DNA of 64,000 nt. Origin: Rhizobium sp. BK650 (GTDB taxonomy: Bacteria; Pseudomonadota; Alphaproteobacteria; Rhizobiales; Rhizobiaceae). The stretch covers positions 186,001-250,000 of the forward strand of contig NZ_JACIBK010000008.1 of NCBI RefSeq assembly GCF_014195325.1. Reading direction: 5' to 3'. Below the pieces are notes generated by a model that was not told the origin of the DNA, searched no databases, and worked only from the letters and a program-made list of their open reading frames with translations. Position 1 is the stretch's first letter. Each line of letters begins with the position of its first letter. The translations under genes were made by a program, and so were the position numbers. Positions 7,501 to 16,475 of this stretch are shown one piece after another.

Positions 7501-7965
7501 ATGCAACAGAATCCGGCATTCTCTTTGGGCAAGCTTCTGACGGTGGGCGAGGCGGCAGAGCGCAGCGGACTTGCGGTTTCTGCCCTGCATTTCTACGAGG
7601 CGAAGGGACTGATCTCCAGCATCCGCACCCGCGGCAACCAGCGCCGCTATGGCCGCGACGTGCTGCGACGCCTCGGTATCATCAAGGTGGCGCAGCGCCT
7701 CGGCATTCCGCTTGCCGAGATCCAGACAGCGTTCGAAACCCTGCCTCAGAGCCGTACGCCGACCGCCGAAGACTGGCAAAGGTTATCGGCCCTCTGGAAG
7801 GATGATCTCGATGCCCGAATCAAGCGGCTGAGCCTCCTGCGCGACCATCTGACGAGCTGTATCGGTTGCGGCTGTCTCTCCATCGACGCCTGTCCGTTGC
7901 GCAATCCATTCGACGTGCTTGGCAAAGAAGGAGCCGGTGCGCGGCTTCTGGATCCGGACGCGTAA
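7501..7965 (+). CDS. soxR: redox-sensitive transcriptional activator SoxR
   Basis: A 154-residue MerR-family regulator. The N-terminal winged helix-turn-helix runs from LLTVGEAAERSGLAVSALHF (about residues 12-31), followed by a dimerisation helix (about 85-118). The [2Fe-2S] ligands are Cys120, Cys123, Cys125 and Cys131 in CIGCGCLSIDAC, the SoxR-specific pattern. This spacing and N-terminal length match Escherichia coli SoxR to within one residue, which supports the ATG at 7501 although the ribosome site is weak. Oxidation of the cluster by redox-cycling agents turns SoxR into an activator. No soxS is present; here the target is the divergent flavin reductase. Confidence 0.96.
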   Translation: MQQNPAFSLGKLLTVGEAAERSGLAVSALHFYEAKGLISSIRTRGNQRRYGRDVLRRLGIIKVAQRLGIPLAEIQTAFETLPQSRTPTAEDWQRLSALWKDDLDARIKRLSLLRDHLTSCIGCGCLSIDACPLRNPFDVLGKEGAGARLLDPDA

Positions 7966-8053
7966 GTCGCCGGGCTTTCTTTTGGCCGATCTCCTCATAT
8001 GTTAAGGCCGAATGACGCAAGCGGCGGGCCGGTCCCGCAAGGAGGAGGGCTTC

Positions 8054-8824
8054 GTGTTTCATCCCAAACTATTCGAGAACTGCAATGTCGTCGTCACGGG
8101 GGCCGGTCGCGGTATCGGCTTGGAAGTCGCCCGCCAGTTTCTGGATTGCGGGGCGCGCGTACTCGTCCACACAGGTCGCGACGGAGACCGCCAACTGCCG
8201 GATTTTCTTCTGACGGCCGAATCAGAGCGCCGCGCCCTGCTCTTGCCGGCTGATTTCCTTCAACCGGGCGGGGCGGCAAAGTTTGCGGAGAAGGCGCTTG
8301 AATTCTTCGATGCAGTGCATGTGCTGGTCAACAATGCCGGTACCATGCACGGGCGCTTTCCTGCGGGAGAACTCACTGATACCGAGTACGAGGCCATCGT
8401 GCGCCTTAACCAGACGTCGGTGGTGGAGTTGACGCGGGCTTTGCTTCCGGCGCTGAGGGCAGCGCAAGGTGCTGCCATCGTCAATACGGTTTCGATTTCT
8501 GCGCTGACAGGCGGAAGCCCGGGTTCTGCGATCTATTCCTCATCGAAGGCATTTGTTGCGACCTATTCCAAGGCGCTTGCCCGGGAGCTTGCGCCCGAAG
8601 GTATAAGGGTCAATTGCGTCTCGCCCGGAACCATCGATACCGATTTCCATGCACGCTATTCATCTCGTGAAAAACTGGAGCAGACCCGCAAGTCCATCCC
8701 GTTGCAACGGCTGGGAACAGCGGAGGATTGCGCGCCGGCTTATCTGTTCCTGGCGGCTCCATCGCTCTCTGGCTACATCACAGGTCAAGTCCTGGAGATC
8801 AACGGTGGCCAGCTTATTTGCTGA
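8054..8824 (+). CDS. short-chain dehydrogenase/reductase
   Basis: A 256-residue SDR-family oxidoreductase. The frame is open from 8012, but a strong AAGGAGGAG site (8039-8047) stands seven bases before a GTG at 8054, so I chose that start. The nucleotide-binding motif is TGAGRGIG (about residues 15-22), NNAG lies at about 93-96, the catalytic serine in VSISALTGG, and YSSSK at about 161-165. PGTIDTDF follows and the C-terminus ends with the common YITGQVLEINGG. It should use NAD(P)H on an alcohol or ketone; the substrate cannot be read from the sequence. It stands alone after soxR, 88 bases downstream, with no sign of SoxR control. Confidence 0.9.
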   Translation: MFHPKLFENCNVVVTGAGRGIGLEVARQFLDCGARVLVHTGRDGDRQLPDFLLTAESERRALLLPADFLQPGGAAKFAEKALEFFDAVHVLVNNAGTMHGRFPAGELTDTEYEAIVRLNQTSVVELTRALLPALRAAQGAAIVNTVSISALTGGSPGSAIYSSSKAFVATYSKALARELAPEGIRVNCVSPGTIDTDFHARYSSREKLEQTRKSIPLQRLGTAEDCAPAYLFLAAPSLSGYITGQVLEINGGQLIC

Positions 8825-8857
8825 TTTGCTTGGACTTTTTTTGGCATTTCGTGACAA

Positions 8858-8890
8858 TTGACCAATTCGCTTCTGCGAATATGATATTGT
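8858..8890 (+). promoter_or_regulatory. promoter and palindromic operator of the ArsR-family gene
   Basis: A TTGACC box (8858-8863) and TATGAT (8880-8885) are spaced by 16 bases. The spacer holds the perfect inverted repeat ATTCGC-TTCT-GCGAAT (8865-8880), and ACAAT (8854-8858) and ATTGT (8886-8890) extend the symmetry outward. The layout fits autorepression by the ArsR-type protein encoded 36 bases downstream. Confidence 0.6.
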
Positions 8891-8925
8891 ACTGATCTAC
8901 CTTATTACCTCCTTCCGAGAAGCAA

Positions 8926-9267
8926 ATGCCATTGCCTAAACCGAAGCTGGGCATGACCGGCCAGGACTTGCAGAAGCTTGCTGACAAAGCCCATGAGGCG
9001 AGTGATCTGCTGAAGGCGTTAGCCCATCAGACCCGGCTGCTCATTCTGTGTATCCTGTCGGAGGGGGAAAAGACGGTTGGTGAGATTGAGGATATACTTG
9101 GTATACAGCAGGCTATGGTTTCCCAGCAACTCGCACGGCTGAGGCTCGAAGGCCTCGTCAATACGAGGCGCGATGGGCGACTCGTCTACTACAGCATGGG
9201 CAACGAAAGCGTTACGGCTATTCTCGAGTCACTTTTCAGTCTCTTTCCTGTTGCCGAGACGGGCTGA
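8926..9267 (+). CDS. ArsR/SmtB-family transcriptional regulator
   Basis: A 113-residue protein with a winged helix-turn-helix: ALAHQTRLLILCILSEGEKT (about residues 31-50), recognition helix around QQAMVSQQLARLRLEGLV and wing RRDGRLVYYSM (about 80-92). It has a single cysteine (residue 42) and neither the ELCVCD metal site of ArsR/SmtB nor the two-cysteine persulfide sensor of BigR/SqrR. In this it resembles the NolR-like branch found in rhizobia. The signal it senses is unknown. The upstream palindrome overlapping its promoter suggests self-control. Confidence 0.88.
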   Translation: MPLPKPKLGMTGQDLQKLADKAHEASDLLKALAHQTRLLILCILSEGEKTVGEIEDILGIQQAMVSQQLARLRLEGLVNTRRDGRLVYYSMGNESVTAILESLFSLFPVAETG

Positions 9268-9339
9268 GCTGGCGGCTCTTGCGAAGCGCCGGGCAAGTCG
9301 CGAAAATAGGCCTCATCCCGAATTCGGCAGGGAGGCCGG

Positions 9340-10233
9340 ATGATCGACAAGCTGGAATTCTTCATCGCACTTGCCAACGAGAAACATTTCGGTCGTGCGG
9401 CAGAGGAATGCGGCATTTCCCAACCCACGCTTTCGGCCGCCATTCGCCAGCTTGAGGACCAGCTTGGTGTCATGCTCGTGCAGCGTGGCTCCCGCTTTCA
9501 GGGATTGACGCCGGAAGGGCAGCGCGTGCTCGAATGGGCACGGCGCATCGTTGGCGATACGCGTACCATGCGTGAAGAAATGCGCGCCGCGCGCAAAGGC
9601 CTCTCCGGCCATCTGCGTTTGGCCTCGATCCCGACCGCACTCGCCATGTTGTCGCGAATCACCACACCTTTTCAGGAGCGGCATCCCGACGTCACCTTCT
9701 CCATTGTCTCACGCAATTCGCTGCAGGTGCTGAGCATGCTCGAAAATCTCGAGATCGATGCCGGCATCACCTATCTGGAAAACGAGCCGCTCGGGCGAGT
9801 CACTTCGGTGCCGCTCTACGCGGAACGATACAATCTCATCACCGCCGCCGGCAGTCCGCTGTCGGATCGCGAGAGTGTGACCTGGCGTGAAGTGGGCGAT
9901 CTTCGGCTTTGTCTATTGACGGCCGATATGCAGAACCGGCGTATTATCAACCGTCATCTGGCCGAAGCCGGCGCGACGGTCCATCCGACGCTCGAGTCGA
10001 ATTCGATGATCGTGCTCTTTTCGCATGTGCGAACCGGCCGATGGGCTAGCATCATGCCACACAACGTCGCGAAATCATTTGGCTTTCCTGTGGAAATCCG
10101 GATGATTCCTATTATGGAGCCCGAGGCGCATCATCTCGTCGGTCTCGTTGCTCCCTATCGCGAGCCCTTCACACCGCTCGTCTCTGCTTTGTTGCACGAG
10201 GCAAGGACACTCGTCGAAGATGCGGAACTTTGA
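9340..10233 (+). CDS. LysR-family regulator next to the formate dehydrogenase genes
   Basis: A 297-residue LysR-type protein. The N-terminal helix-turn-helix is FGRAAEECGISQPTLSAAIR (about residues 17-36), followed by the linker helix and a periplasmic-binding-like effector domain (about 90-295). The ATG at 9340 has a GGGAGG site five bases upstream. It lies directly upstream of fdsG in the same direction, 134 bases away, and is a good candidate for the formate-dependent activator of the fds operon, as a LysR protein is for soluble formate dehydrogenases in other proteobacteria. That role is inferred from position only. Confidence 0.9.
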   Translation: MIDKLEFFIALANEKHFGRAAEECGISQPTLSAAIRQLEDQLGVMLVQRGSRFQGLTPEGQRVLEWARRIVGDTRTMREEMRAARKGLSGHLRLASIPTALAMLSRITTPFQERHPDVTFSIVSRNSLQVLSMLENLEIDAGITYLENEPLGRVTSVPLYAERYNLITAAGSPLSDRESVTWREVGDLRLCLLTADMQNRRIINRHLAEAGATVHPTLESNSMIVLFSHVRTGRWASIMPHNVAKSFGFPVEIRMIPIMEPEAHHLVGLVAPYREPFTPLVSALLHEARTLVEDAEL

Positions 10234-10367
10234 TAGAAAAAAGCTATTAAGCAACGAGACTGCTTTATTGATTGCAGCCTGCTTCCCTGAAACAGTTCCC
10301 TTGAAATCGCAATAACATGGGGAGGCTTGCGGTTCCCTGATCGTGCAAGCCGTAGGGAGGGCTGTTG

Positions 10368-10847
10368 ATGAACATACGGATCGCCGAGGGCGATATCGCC
10401 GAGCGTGTCCGCTCGATCATTGCAGATCTTCGTCCCCTCGAAGGTCCGTTGCTTCCTATCCTGCATGAGGTTCAGGACACTTTCGGTTATGTGCCGAAGG
10501 AGGCCCTTCCGGTGATCGCCGACGAGCTCAATCTTTCCCGCGCCGAAGTCCATGGCGTCGTGACCTTCTATCATGATTATCGGGATCATCCCGCCGGCCG
10601 GCACGTGCTGAAACTCTGTCGTGCTGAAGCCTGCCAATCGATGGGTGGCGACGCGCTGGCCGAGCGCATCAAGCAGATGCTCGGCATCGATTTCCATCAG
10701 ACGACGCTCGACGGCAGCGTCACGCTGGAACCGGTTTACTGTCTTGGCCTCTGTGCCTGCGCACCGACCGCTATGTTCGATGGCGAAGTGCATGGGCGGA
10801 TTGATGACGAACTGGCGGCCGAACTTGTCGCGGAGGCACGCCGATGA
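10368..10847 (+). CDS. fdsG: NAD-dependent formate dehydrogenase gamma subunit
   Basis: A 159-residue NuoE-like protein with a thioredoxin-like [2Fe-2S] domain. Ligands are Cys84 and Cys89 (LCRAEACQSMG) and Cys125 and Cys129 (YCLGLCACAP). The ATG at 10368 is preceded by TAGGGAGGG at a good distance. FdsG passes electrons within the soluble FdsABG complex that oxidises formate to CO2 and reduces NAD+. Its stop overlaps the fdsB start (ATGA). It is the first gene of the operon. Confidence 0.95.
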   Translation: MNIRIAEGDIAERVRSIIADLRPLEGPLLPILHEVQDTFGYVPKEALPVIADELNLSRAEVHGVVTFYHDYRDHPAGRHVLKLCRAEACQSMGGDALAERIKQMLGIDFHQTTLDGSVTLEPVYCLGLCACAPTAMFDGEVHGRIDDELAAELVAEARR

Positions 10848-12400
10848 CCGTGAGGATTTATGTTCCGCGCGATGCCGCAGCGCTCTCGCTCGGGGCCGAG
10901 AAGGTGGCAAAGGCGATTACCCAGGAGATCGCAGCCCGCGGCCTTGATGCGACTGTCGTGCGCAACGGCTCGCGCGGAATGTTCTGGCTGGAGCCGCTGG
11001 TCGAAGTGGAGATTGCCGGCAAGCGGGTCGGCTATGGGCCGGTCAAGGCGAAGGATGTGGCCGGTCTCTTCGACGCAGGATTGGTAGAGGGCAGCATGCA
11101 TGCGCTCTGTCTTGGGGAGGTCGATGACCTCCCGTTCCTGAGAGGCCAGACGCGCCTCACCTTTGCCCGCTGCGGCATTACCGATCCGCTTTCGCTTGAT
11201 GATTACGAGGCCCATGGCGGGCTTGCCGGTCTTCGTCGCACGGTGTCAATGCAGCCTGTCGATGTCGTCAAGGAAGTCACCGATTCTGGCCTTCGCGGCC
11301 GTGGCGGCGCTGGTTTTCCAACCGGCATCAAATGGAAGACGGTGCTCGATACGGCCGGCGCGCGCAAATATATCGTCTGCAATGCGGATGAAGGCGACAG
11401 TGGCACCTTTGCCGACCGGATGATCATGGAAGGCGATCCTTTCGTGCTCATTGAAGGCATGGCGATTGCCGGGCTTGCGACCGGCGCCACGAAAGGCTTT
11501 GTCTACATACGTTCGGAATATCCTCATGCAATCGCCACGATGACGGAGGCGGTGGAGATCGCCCGTGAGGCTGGCATTCTCGGCGCCTCGGTGCTTGGCT
11601 CCGGCAAGGTTTTCGACATGGAGATCCGCACGGGCGCGGGCGCCTATGTCTGCGGCGAGGAAACGGCTCTGCTGAACAGCCTCGAAGGCAAGCGGGGCGT
11701 TGTCCGCGCCAAGCCGCCGCTGCCGGCGCATAAGGGCCTATTTGACTGCCCGACCGTCATCAACAACGTGATCTCGCTCGCTTCCGTGCCTGTCATCATG
11801 GAGAAGGGGGCGGCCTTCTATCGGGATTTCGGCATGGGCCGGTCGCGCGGCACCATTCCGCTGCAGATCGCCGGCAATGTGAAATATGGCGGCCTCTATG
11901 AAACCGCCTTCGGCCTTTCGCTCGGCGATATCGTCGAGAAGATCGGTGGCGGCACGGCATCCGGCCGGCCGGTGAAGGCGGTGCAGGTGGGCGGGCCGCT
12001 CGGTGCCTATTTTCCCAAGGCGCTCTTCGATACGCCGTTCGACTATGAAGCTTTTGCCGCGAAGGACGGGTTGATTGGCCATGCCGGTCTCGTCATCTTC
12101 GATGATACGGCCGATATGCTGAAGCAGGCGCGTTTTGCGATGGAATTCTGCGCGGTGGAAAGCTGCGGCAAATGCACGCCCTGCCGCATCGGCTCGACAC
12201 GCGGCGTCGAAACGGCTGACAAGATCGCTCAGGGCATCGAGCCGGAAAAGAACCGCGAGTTGCTGGCCGATCTCTGCAACACGATGAAATTTGGTTCGCT
12301 CTGCGCGCTCGGCGGTTTCACGCCCTATCCTGTCATGAGCGCCATGACGCACTTTCCCGCAGATTTTGCCCCGACTCCTCTCATTGAAGCGGCGGAATAG
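10844..12400 (+). CDS. fdsB: NAD-dependent formate dehydrogenase beta subunit
   Basis: A 518-residue NuoF-like flavoprotein. An N-terminal thioredoxin-like part (about 1-110) is followed by the FMN/NADH-binding region with GRGGAGFPTGIKWK (about 152-165) and CNADEGDSGTF (about 179-189). The C-terminal [4Fe-4S] ligands are Cys441, Cys444, Cys447 (ESCGKCTPCR) and Cys487. It transfers electrons from the iron-sulfur chain to NAD+ in the cytoplasmic complex. It is coupled to fdsG by an ATGA overlap and precedes fdsA by three bases. Confidence 0.97.
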   Translation: MTVRIYVPRDAAALSLGAEKVAKAITQEIAARGLDATVVRNGSRGMFWLEPLVEVEIAGKRVGYGPVKAKDVAGLFDAGLVEGSMHALCLGEVDDLPFLRGQTRLTFARCGITDPLSLDDYEAHGGLAGLRRTVSMQPVDVVKEVTDSGLRGRGGAGFPTGIKWKTVLDTAGARKYIVCNADEGDSGTFADRMIMEGDPFVLIEGMAIAGLATGATKGFVYIRSEYPHAIATMTEAVEIAREAGILGASVLGSGKVFDMEIRTGAGAYVCGEETALLNSLEGKRGVVRAKPPLPAHKGLFDCPTVINNVISLASVPVIMEKGAAFYRDFGMGRSRGTIPLQIAGNVKYGGLYETAFGLSLGDIVEKIGGGTASGRPVKAVQVGGPLGAYFPKALFDTPFDYEAFAAKDGLIGHAGLVIFDDTADMLKQARFAMEFCAVESCGKCTPCRIGSTRGVETADKIAQGIEPEKNRELLADLCNTMKFGSLCALGGFTPYPVMSAMTHFPADFAPTPLIEAAE

Positions 12401-12403
12401 ACC

Positions 12404-15283
12404 ATGTCTCTCATTCACGAAATCGACTATGGAACACCGGCCTCGATATCCGAAACGATGGTGACGCTGACCATCGACGGCCGGCAGGTGACTGTTCCCG
12501 AAGGAACCTCGATCATGCGCGCCTCGATGGAGGCCGGCATCGAGGTGCCGAAACTCTGCGCGACCGATATGATCGATGCCTTCGGTTCCTGCCGCCTCTG
12601 TCTCATCGAAATCGATGGCCGCAACGGAACGCCCGCCTCCTGCACCACGCCGGTGGCCTCCGGTATCGTCGTCCATACGCAGACTGAGCGCCTGAAGAAT
12701 ATCCGCCGCGGCGTCATGGAACTCTACATCTCCGACCATCCGCTCGACTGTCTGACCTGTGCTGCCAATGGCGATTGCGAGCTACAGGATATGGCCGGCG
12801 CAGTTGGTCTGCGCGACGTGCGTTACGGCTATGAGGGCGACAATCATGTCAAGGCTCGCAACAATGGCGAGATTAATCTGAAGTGGATGCCGAAGGACGA
12901 ATCCAACCCGTACTTCACCTTCGATCCGTCGAAGTGCATCGTCTGCTCCCGCTGTGTACGCGCCTGCGAAGAAGTGCAAGGCACCTTCGCGCTGACGATC
13001 GAAGGACGCGGTTTTGAATCGTGCGTTTCGCCCGGCATGCACGAGCATTTCGTTGAGTCCGAATGCGTCTCGTGCGGCGCCTGCGTGCAGGCCTGCCCGA
13101 CCGCGACGCTGACGGAGAAATCGGTCATCCGCATCGGTCAGCCGGAACATTCGGCCGTGACGACCTGCGCCTATTGCGGCGTCGGCTGCTCCTTCAAGGC
13201 GGAAATGCGTGGCGAGGAACTGGTGCGCATGGTGCCGTGGAAGGACGGTCAGGCCAATCGCGGCCATTCCTGTGTCAAGGGCCGCTTTGCCTATGGCTAT
13301 TCGACCCATAAGGACCGCATCCTCAATCCGATGATCCGCGAGAAGGTGACGGATCCCTGGCGTGAGGTGACGTGGCACGAGGCCTATGCGCATATCGCTT
13401 CCGAGTTTCGCCGCATCCAGTATCAGTATGGCCGCGAGGCGATCGGCGGTATCACATCGTCTCGCTGCACCAATGAAGAGACTTATCTTGTCCAGAAGCT
13501 GGTCCGTGCCGGCTTCGGCAATAACAATGTCGACACCTGCGCCCGTGTCTGCCATTCACCGACCGGTTATGGTCTCGGTCAAGCCTTCGGTACCTCGGCC
13601 GGCACGCAGGATTTCGACAGCGTCGAGCAGTCCGATGTGGTCATCATCATCGGCGCCAACCCGACAGATGGCCACCCGGTCTTCGCCTCGCGCCTCAAGA
13701 AGCGGCTGCGGCAGGGCGCCAAGCTCATCGTCATCGATCCGCGCCGCACGGATATCGTCCGCTCGCCGCATGTCGAGGCGTCCTTCCATCTGCCGCTGAA
13801 GCCCGGAACAAATGTGGCTGTTATGACGGCGCTGGCGCATGTGATTGTGACCGAAGGCCTCTTCGACGAGAAGTTCATCCGTGAGCGCTGCGACTGGTCG
13901 GAATTCGAGGACTGGGCAGCTTTCGTCGCGGAACCGCAGCACAGTCCGGAAGCCGTCGAGAAATTCACCGGCGTCAAGCCGGACGATGTGCGCGGCGCTG
14001 CCCGTCTCTTTGCGACCGGCGGCAACGGGGCCATCTATTACGGTCTCGGCGTGACGGAACACAGCCAGGGTTCGACCACGGTCATGGCGATCGCGAACCT
14101 TGCCATGGCGACCGGCAATATCGGCCGTCCTGGGGTCGGCGTGAACCCGCTGCGTGGCCAGAACAACGTGCAGGGCTCCTGCGACATGGGCTCCTTCCCG
14201 CACGAGCTTCCCGGCTATCGTCACATCTCCGACGATGCGACGCGCGACATCTTTGAAAAGCTCTGGGGCGTGAAGATCAACAACGAGCCGGGCTTGCGCA
14301 TCCCAAACATGCTTGACGCTGCTGTCGACGGCTCGTTCAAGGGCATCTACATCCAGGGCGAAGACATCCTGCAGTCCGATCCGGACACTAAGCATGTGGC
14401 CGCCGGCCTTGCCGCCATGGAATGTGTCGTCGTGCAGGATCTCTTCCTCAATGAAACCGCGAACTATGCGCATGTCTTCCTGCCGGGCTCGACCTTCCTG
14501 GAAAAGGATGGCACGTTCACCAATGCCGAGCGCCGTATCAACCGCGTGCGCAAGGTGATGACGCCGCGCAACGGTTATGCCGACTGGGAAGTGACACAGA
14601 AGGTCGCTCAGGCCATGGGCCTCGACTGGCACTATACGCATCCGTCCGAGATCATGGACGAGATTGCCGCGACAACACCGAGTTTCGCCTCGGTCTCTTA
14701 TGACTATCTCGAAAGGATCGGCTCCGTTCAGTGGCCCTGCAATGAGCAGCACCCGCTCGGCTCGCCGATCATGCATGTGGATGGGTTCGTGCGCGGCAAG
14801 GGCAAATTCATCCGCACGGAATATGTGGCGACCGATGAGCGTACAGGTCCGCGCTTCCCGCTGCTTCTGACCACCGGCCGCATTCTCAGCCAATACAATG
14901 TCGGGGCACAGACGCGCCGCACGGATAATGTCGTCTGGCATGCCGAAGACAGATTGGAAATTCATCCGCATGATGCCGAGCAGCGCGGTATTCGCGATGG
15001 TGACTGGGTAAAGCTCGGCAGCCGCTCCGGCGATACGACGCTTCGTGCGCTCATCACCGACCGCGTGGCACCCGGCGTCGTCTATACGACTTTCCATCAT
15101 CCGGATACGCAGGCAAACGTCATCACCACCGACTTCTCGGACTGGGCGACGAACTGCCCGGAATACAAGGTGACGGCAGTCCAGGTCTCGCCTTCTAACG
15201 GTCCCTCGGACTGGCAGATCGAGTATGATGAGCAGGCTCGCCAGTCCCGCCGCATCGCCGGCAAGATGGAGGCGGCCGAATAA
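12404..15283 (+). CDS. fdsA: NAD-dependent formate dehydrogenase alpha subunit (Mo enzyme)
   Basis: A 959-residue catalytic subunit. Visible in order: a plant-type [2Fe-2S] domain (Cys52, 63, 66, 80); a NuoG-type His-Cys site (His112, Cys116, 119, 125); two [4Fe-4S] ferredoxin sites (Cys178, 181, 184, 188 and Cys221, 224, 227, 231); the [4Fe-4S] site of the molybdopterin domain (Cys255, 258, 262, 290); and CARVCHSPTG, where Cys383 takes the place of selenocysteine as Mo ligand with His384 beside it. The remainder is the bis-MGD binding domain with a C-terminal dinucleotide-binding part. It oxidises formate to CO2. No key residue is missing. Confidence 0.98.
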   Translation: MSLIHEIDYGTPASISETMVTLTIDGRQVTVPEGTSIMRASMEAGIEVPKLCATDMIDAFGSCRLCLIEIDGRNGTPASCTTPVASGIVVHTQTERLKNIRRGVMELYISDHPLDCLTCAANGDCELQDMAGAVGLRDVRYGYEGDNHVKARNNGEINLKWMPKDESNPYFTFDPSKCIVCSRCVRACEEVQGTFALTIEGRGFESCVSPGMHEHFVESECVSCGACVQACPTATLTEKSVIRIGQPEHSAVTTCAYCGVGCSFKAEMRGEELVRMVPWKDGQANRGHSCVKGRFAYGYSTHKDRILNPMIREKVTDPWREVTWHEAYAHIASEFRRIQYQYGREAIGGITSSRCTNEETYLVQKLVRAGFGNNNVDTCARVCHSPTGYGLGQAFGTSAGTQDFDSVEQSDVVIIIGANPTDGHPVFASRLKKRLRQGAKLIVIDPRRTDIVRSPHVEASFHLPLKPGTNVAVMTALAHVIVTEGLFDEKFIRERCDWSEFEDWAAFVAEPQHSPEAVEKFTGVKPDDVRGAARLFATGGNGAIYYGLGVTEHSQGSTTVMAIANLAMATGNIGRPGVGVNPLRGQNNVQGSCDMGSFPHELPGYRHISDDATRDIFEKLWGVKINNEPGLRIPNMLDAAVDGSFKGIYIQGEDILQSDPDTKHVAAGLAAMECVVVQDLFLNETANYAHVFLPGSTFLEKDGTFTNAERRINRVRKVMTPRNGYADWEVTQKVAQAMGLDWHYTHPSEIMDEIAATTPSFASVSYDYLERIGSVQWPCNEQHPLGSPIMHVDGFVRGKGKFIRTEYVATDERTGPRFPLLLTTGRILSQYNVGAQTRRTDNVVWHAEDRLEIHPHDAEQRGIRDGDWVKLGSRSGDTTLRALITDRVAPGVVYTTFHHPDTQANVITTDFSDWATNCPEYKVTAVQVSPSNGPSDWQIEYDEQARQSRRIAGKMEAAE

Positions 15284-16110
15284 TGACGCAGAGGCCGAGC
15301 CGCACAGCCGTGGAGGAGGTTGTCCGCAAAGGCGGCGTCATGACGCGGGGCGAACGTATCGTGCCCGAGGAAGTGCCGATCGCCTTCTCCTATGGCGGCA
15401 GTTCACATGCGGTCATGATGGGCACGCCAGCCGATCTTCAGGATTTCGCTGTCGGTTTCAGCTTGACGGAAGGCATTATTACCGACCGCAGCGAAGTCGC
15501 CAATATCGATATCGTTGAGGATGAGAAAGGTATCGATGTCCAGGTGACGCTTCTCGGCGATGTCGAGGACGCGCTGAGGGCGCGACGACGCAGCATGGCG
15601 GGGCCTGTCGGCTGCGGGCTTTGCGGTATCGAGTCCATCGAGCAGGCCATCCGTAAGGTGCCTGATGTTTCTGGGATTGAGCTGTCGCTGACGCATGTCG
15701 ATATCATCAAGGCGATCGCGCTGCTGAATGATTCCCAGCCGCTGCATCGCGAGACACGGGCCGTTCATGGCGCTGGCTTCTACATTCCCGGCAAAGGATT
15801 GATCGCCGTGCGTGAGGATGTCGGCCGGCACAATGCACTCGATAAGCTTTGCGGTGCCGTCATAAGGGTGGGAGAGGCAGGTGCTTCCGGTGCTGTGGCG
15901 GTCACCAGTCGCCTCTCCGTCGAAATGGTCCAGAAAACGGCGATCCTTGGCGCGCCGATACTCATCGCCATTTCTGCGCCGACGGCACTCGCCATCCGCA
16001 CGGCCGAGGAGGCCGGCATGACGCTGGTTGCCCTCGTGCGTGACGAAGATTTCGAGATTTTTACCCACCCGCATCGTCTGTCGCCCGGGAACATTGCCGA
16101 TGTCGCATGA
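15283..16110 (+). CDS. fdhD: formate dehydrogenase accessory sulfurtransferase FdhD (FdsC)
   Basis: A 275-residue protein of the FdhD family, with the conserved cysteine pair in GCGLCG (Cys111, Cys114) and the late motif VGRHNALDKL (about residues 184-193) followed by SRLSVEMVQK. The family inserts sulfur into the molybdenum cofactor before delivery to formate dehydrogenase; in soluble enzymes the homologue is called FdsC. Its ATG shares one base with the stop of fdsA (TAATG), and fdsD starts inside its last codons, so it is translated with the operon. Confidence 0.94.
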   Translation: MTQRPSRTAVEEVVRKGGVMTRGERIVPEEVPIAFSYGGSSHAVMMGTPADLQDFAVGFSLTEGIITDRSEVANIDIVEDEKGIDVQVTLLGDVEDALRARRRSMAGPVGCGLCGIESIEQAIRKVPDVSGIELSLTHVDIIKAIALLNDSQPLHRETRAVHGAGFYIPGKGLIAVREDVGRHNALDKLCGAVIRVGEAGASGAVAVTSRLSVEMVQKTAILGAPILIAISAPTALAIRTAEEAGMTLVALVRDEDFEIFTHPHRLSPGNIADVA

Positions 16111-16345
16111 TACCAAGACCAAACTCGTCTATATGGCAAACCAGATTGCGACCTTCTTCAAGTCCCAACCTGCCGATGAGGCGGTACAGGGAGTAGCAAC
16201 ACACATCAACAAATTCTGGGAACCGCGTATGCGGCGGCAGCTCTTCGAAATTCTGGACAAGGAAGATAGCGGCCTCGATGCACTCGTGCTGCAGGCCGCG
16301 CCCTTGATCCGTAAACCAGAGCCGGCAGAGCTGCCACTTCGATAA
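16100..16345 (+). CDS. fdsD: formate dehydrogenase delta subunit
   Basis: An 81-residue protein starting MSHDTKTKLVYMANQIATFF and containing the conserved HINKFWEPRMRRQL segment (about residues 35-48) typical of FdsD. The ATG at 16100 lies inside the end of fdhD (11-base overlap); an upstream in-frame start at 16028 would overlap too far. FdsD is a small accessory protein needed for an active soluble formate dehydrogenase. It closes the fdsGBACD operon. Confidence 0.93.
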   Translation: MSHDTKTKLVYMANQIATFFKSQPADEAVQGVATHINKFWEPRMRRQLFEILDKEDSGLDALVLQAAPLIRKPEPAELPLR

Positions 16346-16400
16346 CGAATATGGTGCACGAGAGAGGGAGAGGGTCTCAATCCAAGTGATGAGATGATCC

Positions 16401-16458
16401 GCCGCCACAGGCGGCCTTGATCGTGTTCAGCCCGCGCACGCTTTCCGGGAAGCGCGGG
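16401..16458 (+). terminator. hairpins between fdsD and the chemoreceptor gene
   Basis: Two stem-loops follow the fds operon: GCCGCC-ACA-GGCGGC (16401-16415) and a GC-rich stem formed by CCCGC with GCGGG and GCTT with AAGC (16431-16458). Neither has a strong T-run on the plus strand, so their role as terminator for fdsD or for the convergent chemoreceptor gene is tentative. Confidence 0.4.
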
Positions 16459-16475
16459 CGGTTAGAAAGGCCTGT

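Noticed and set aside
10361..10367. TTG three bases before the fdsG ATG as start.
   Set aside because: The ATG at 10368 has the better distance from the TAGGGAGGG site.
13556..15100. A 514-codon open frame on the minus strand opposite fdsA.
   Set aside because: It is fully antisense to a conserved molybdoenzyme with all ligands present; long antisense frames are common in high-GC genes and this one has no recognisable domain or ribosome site.
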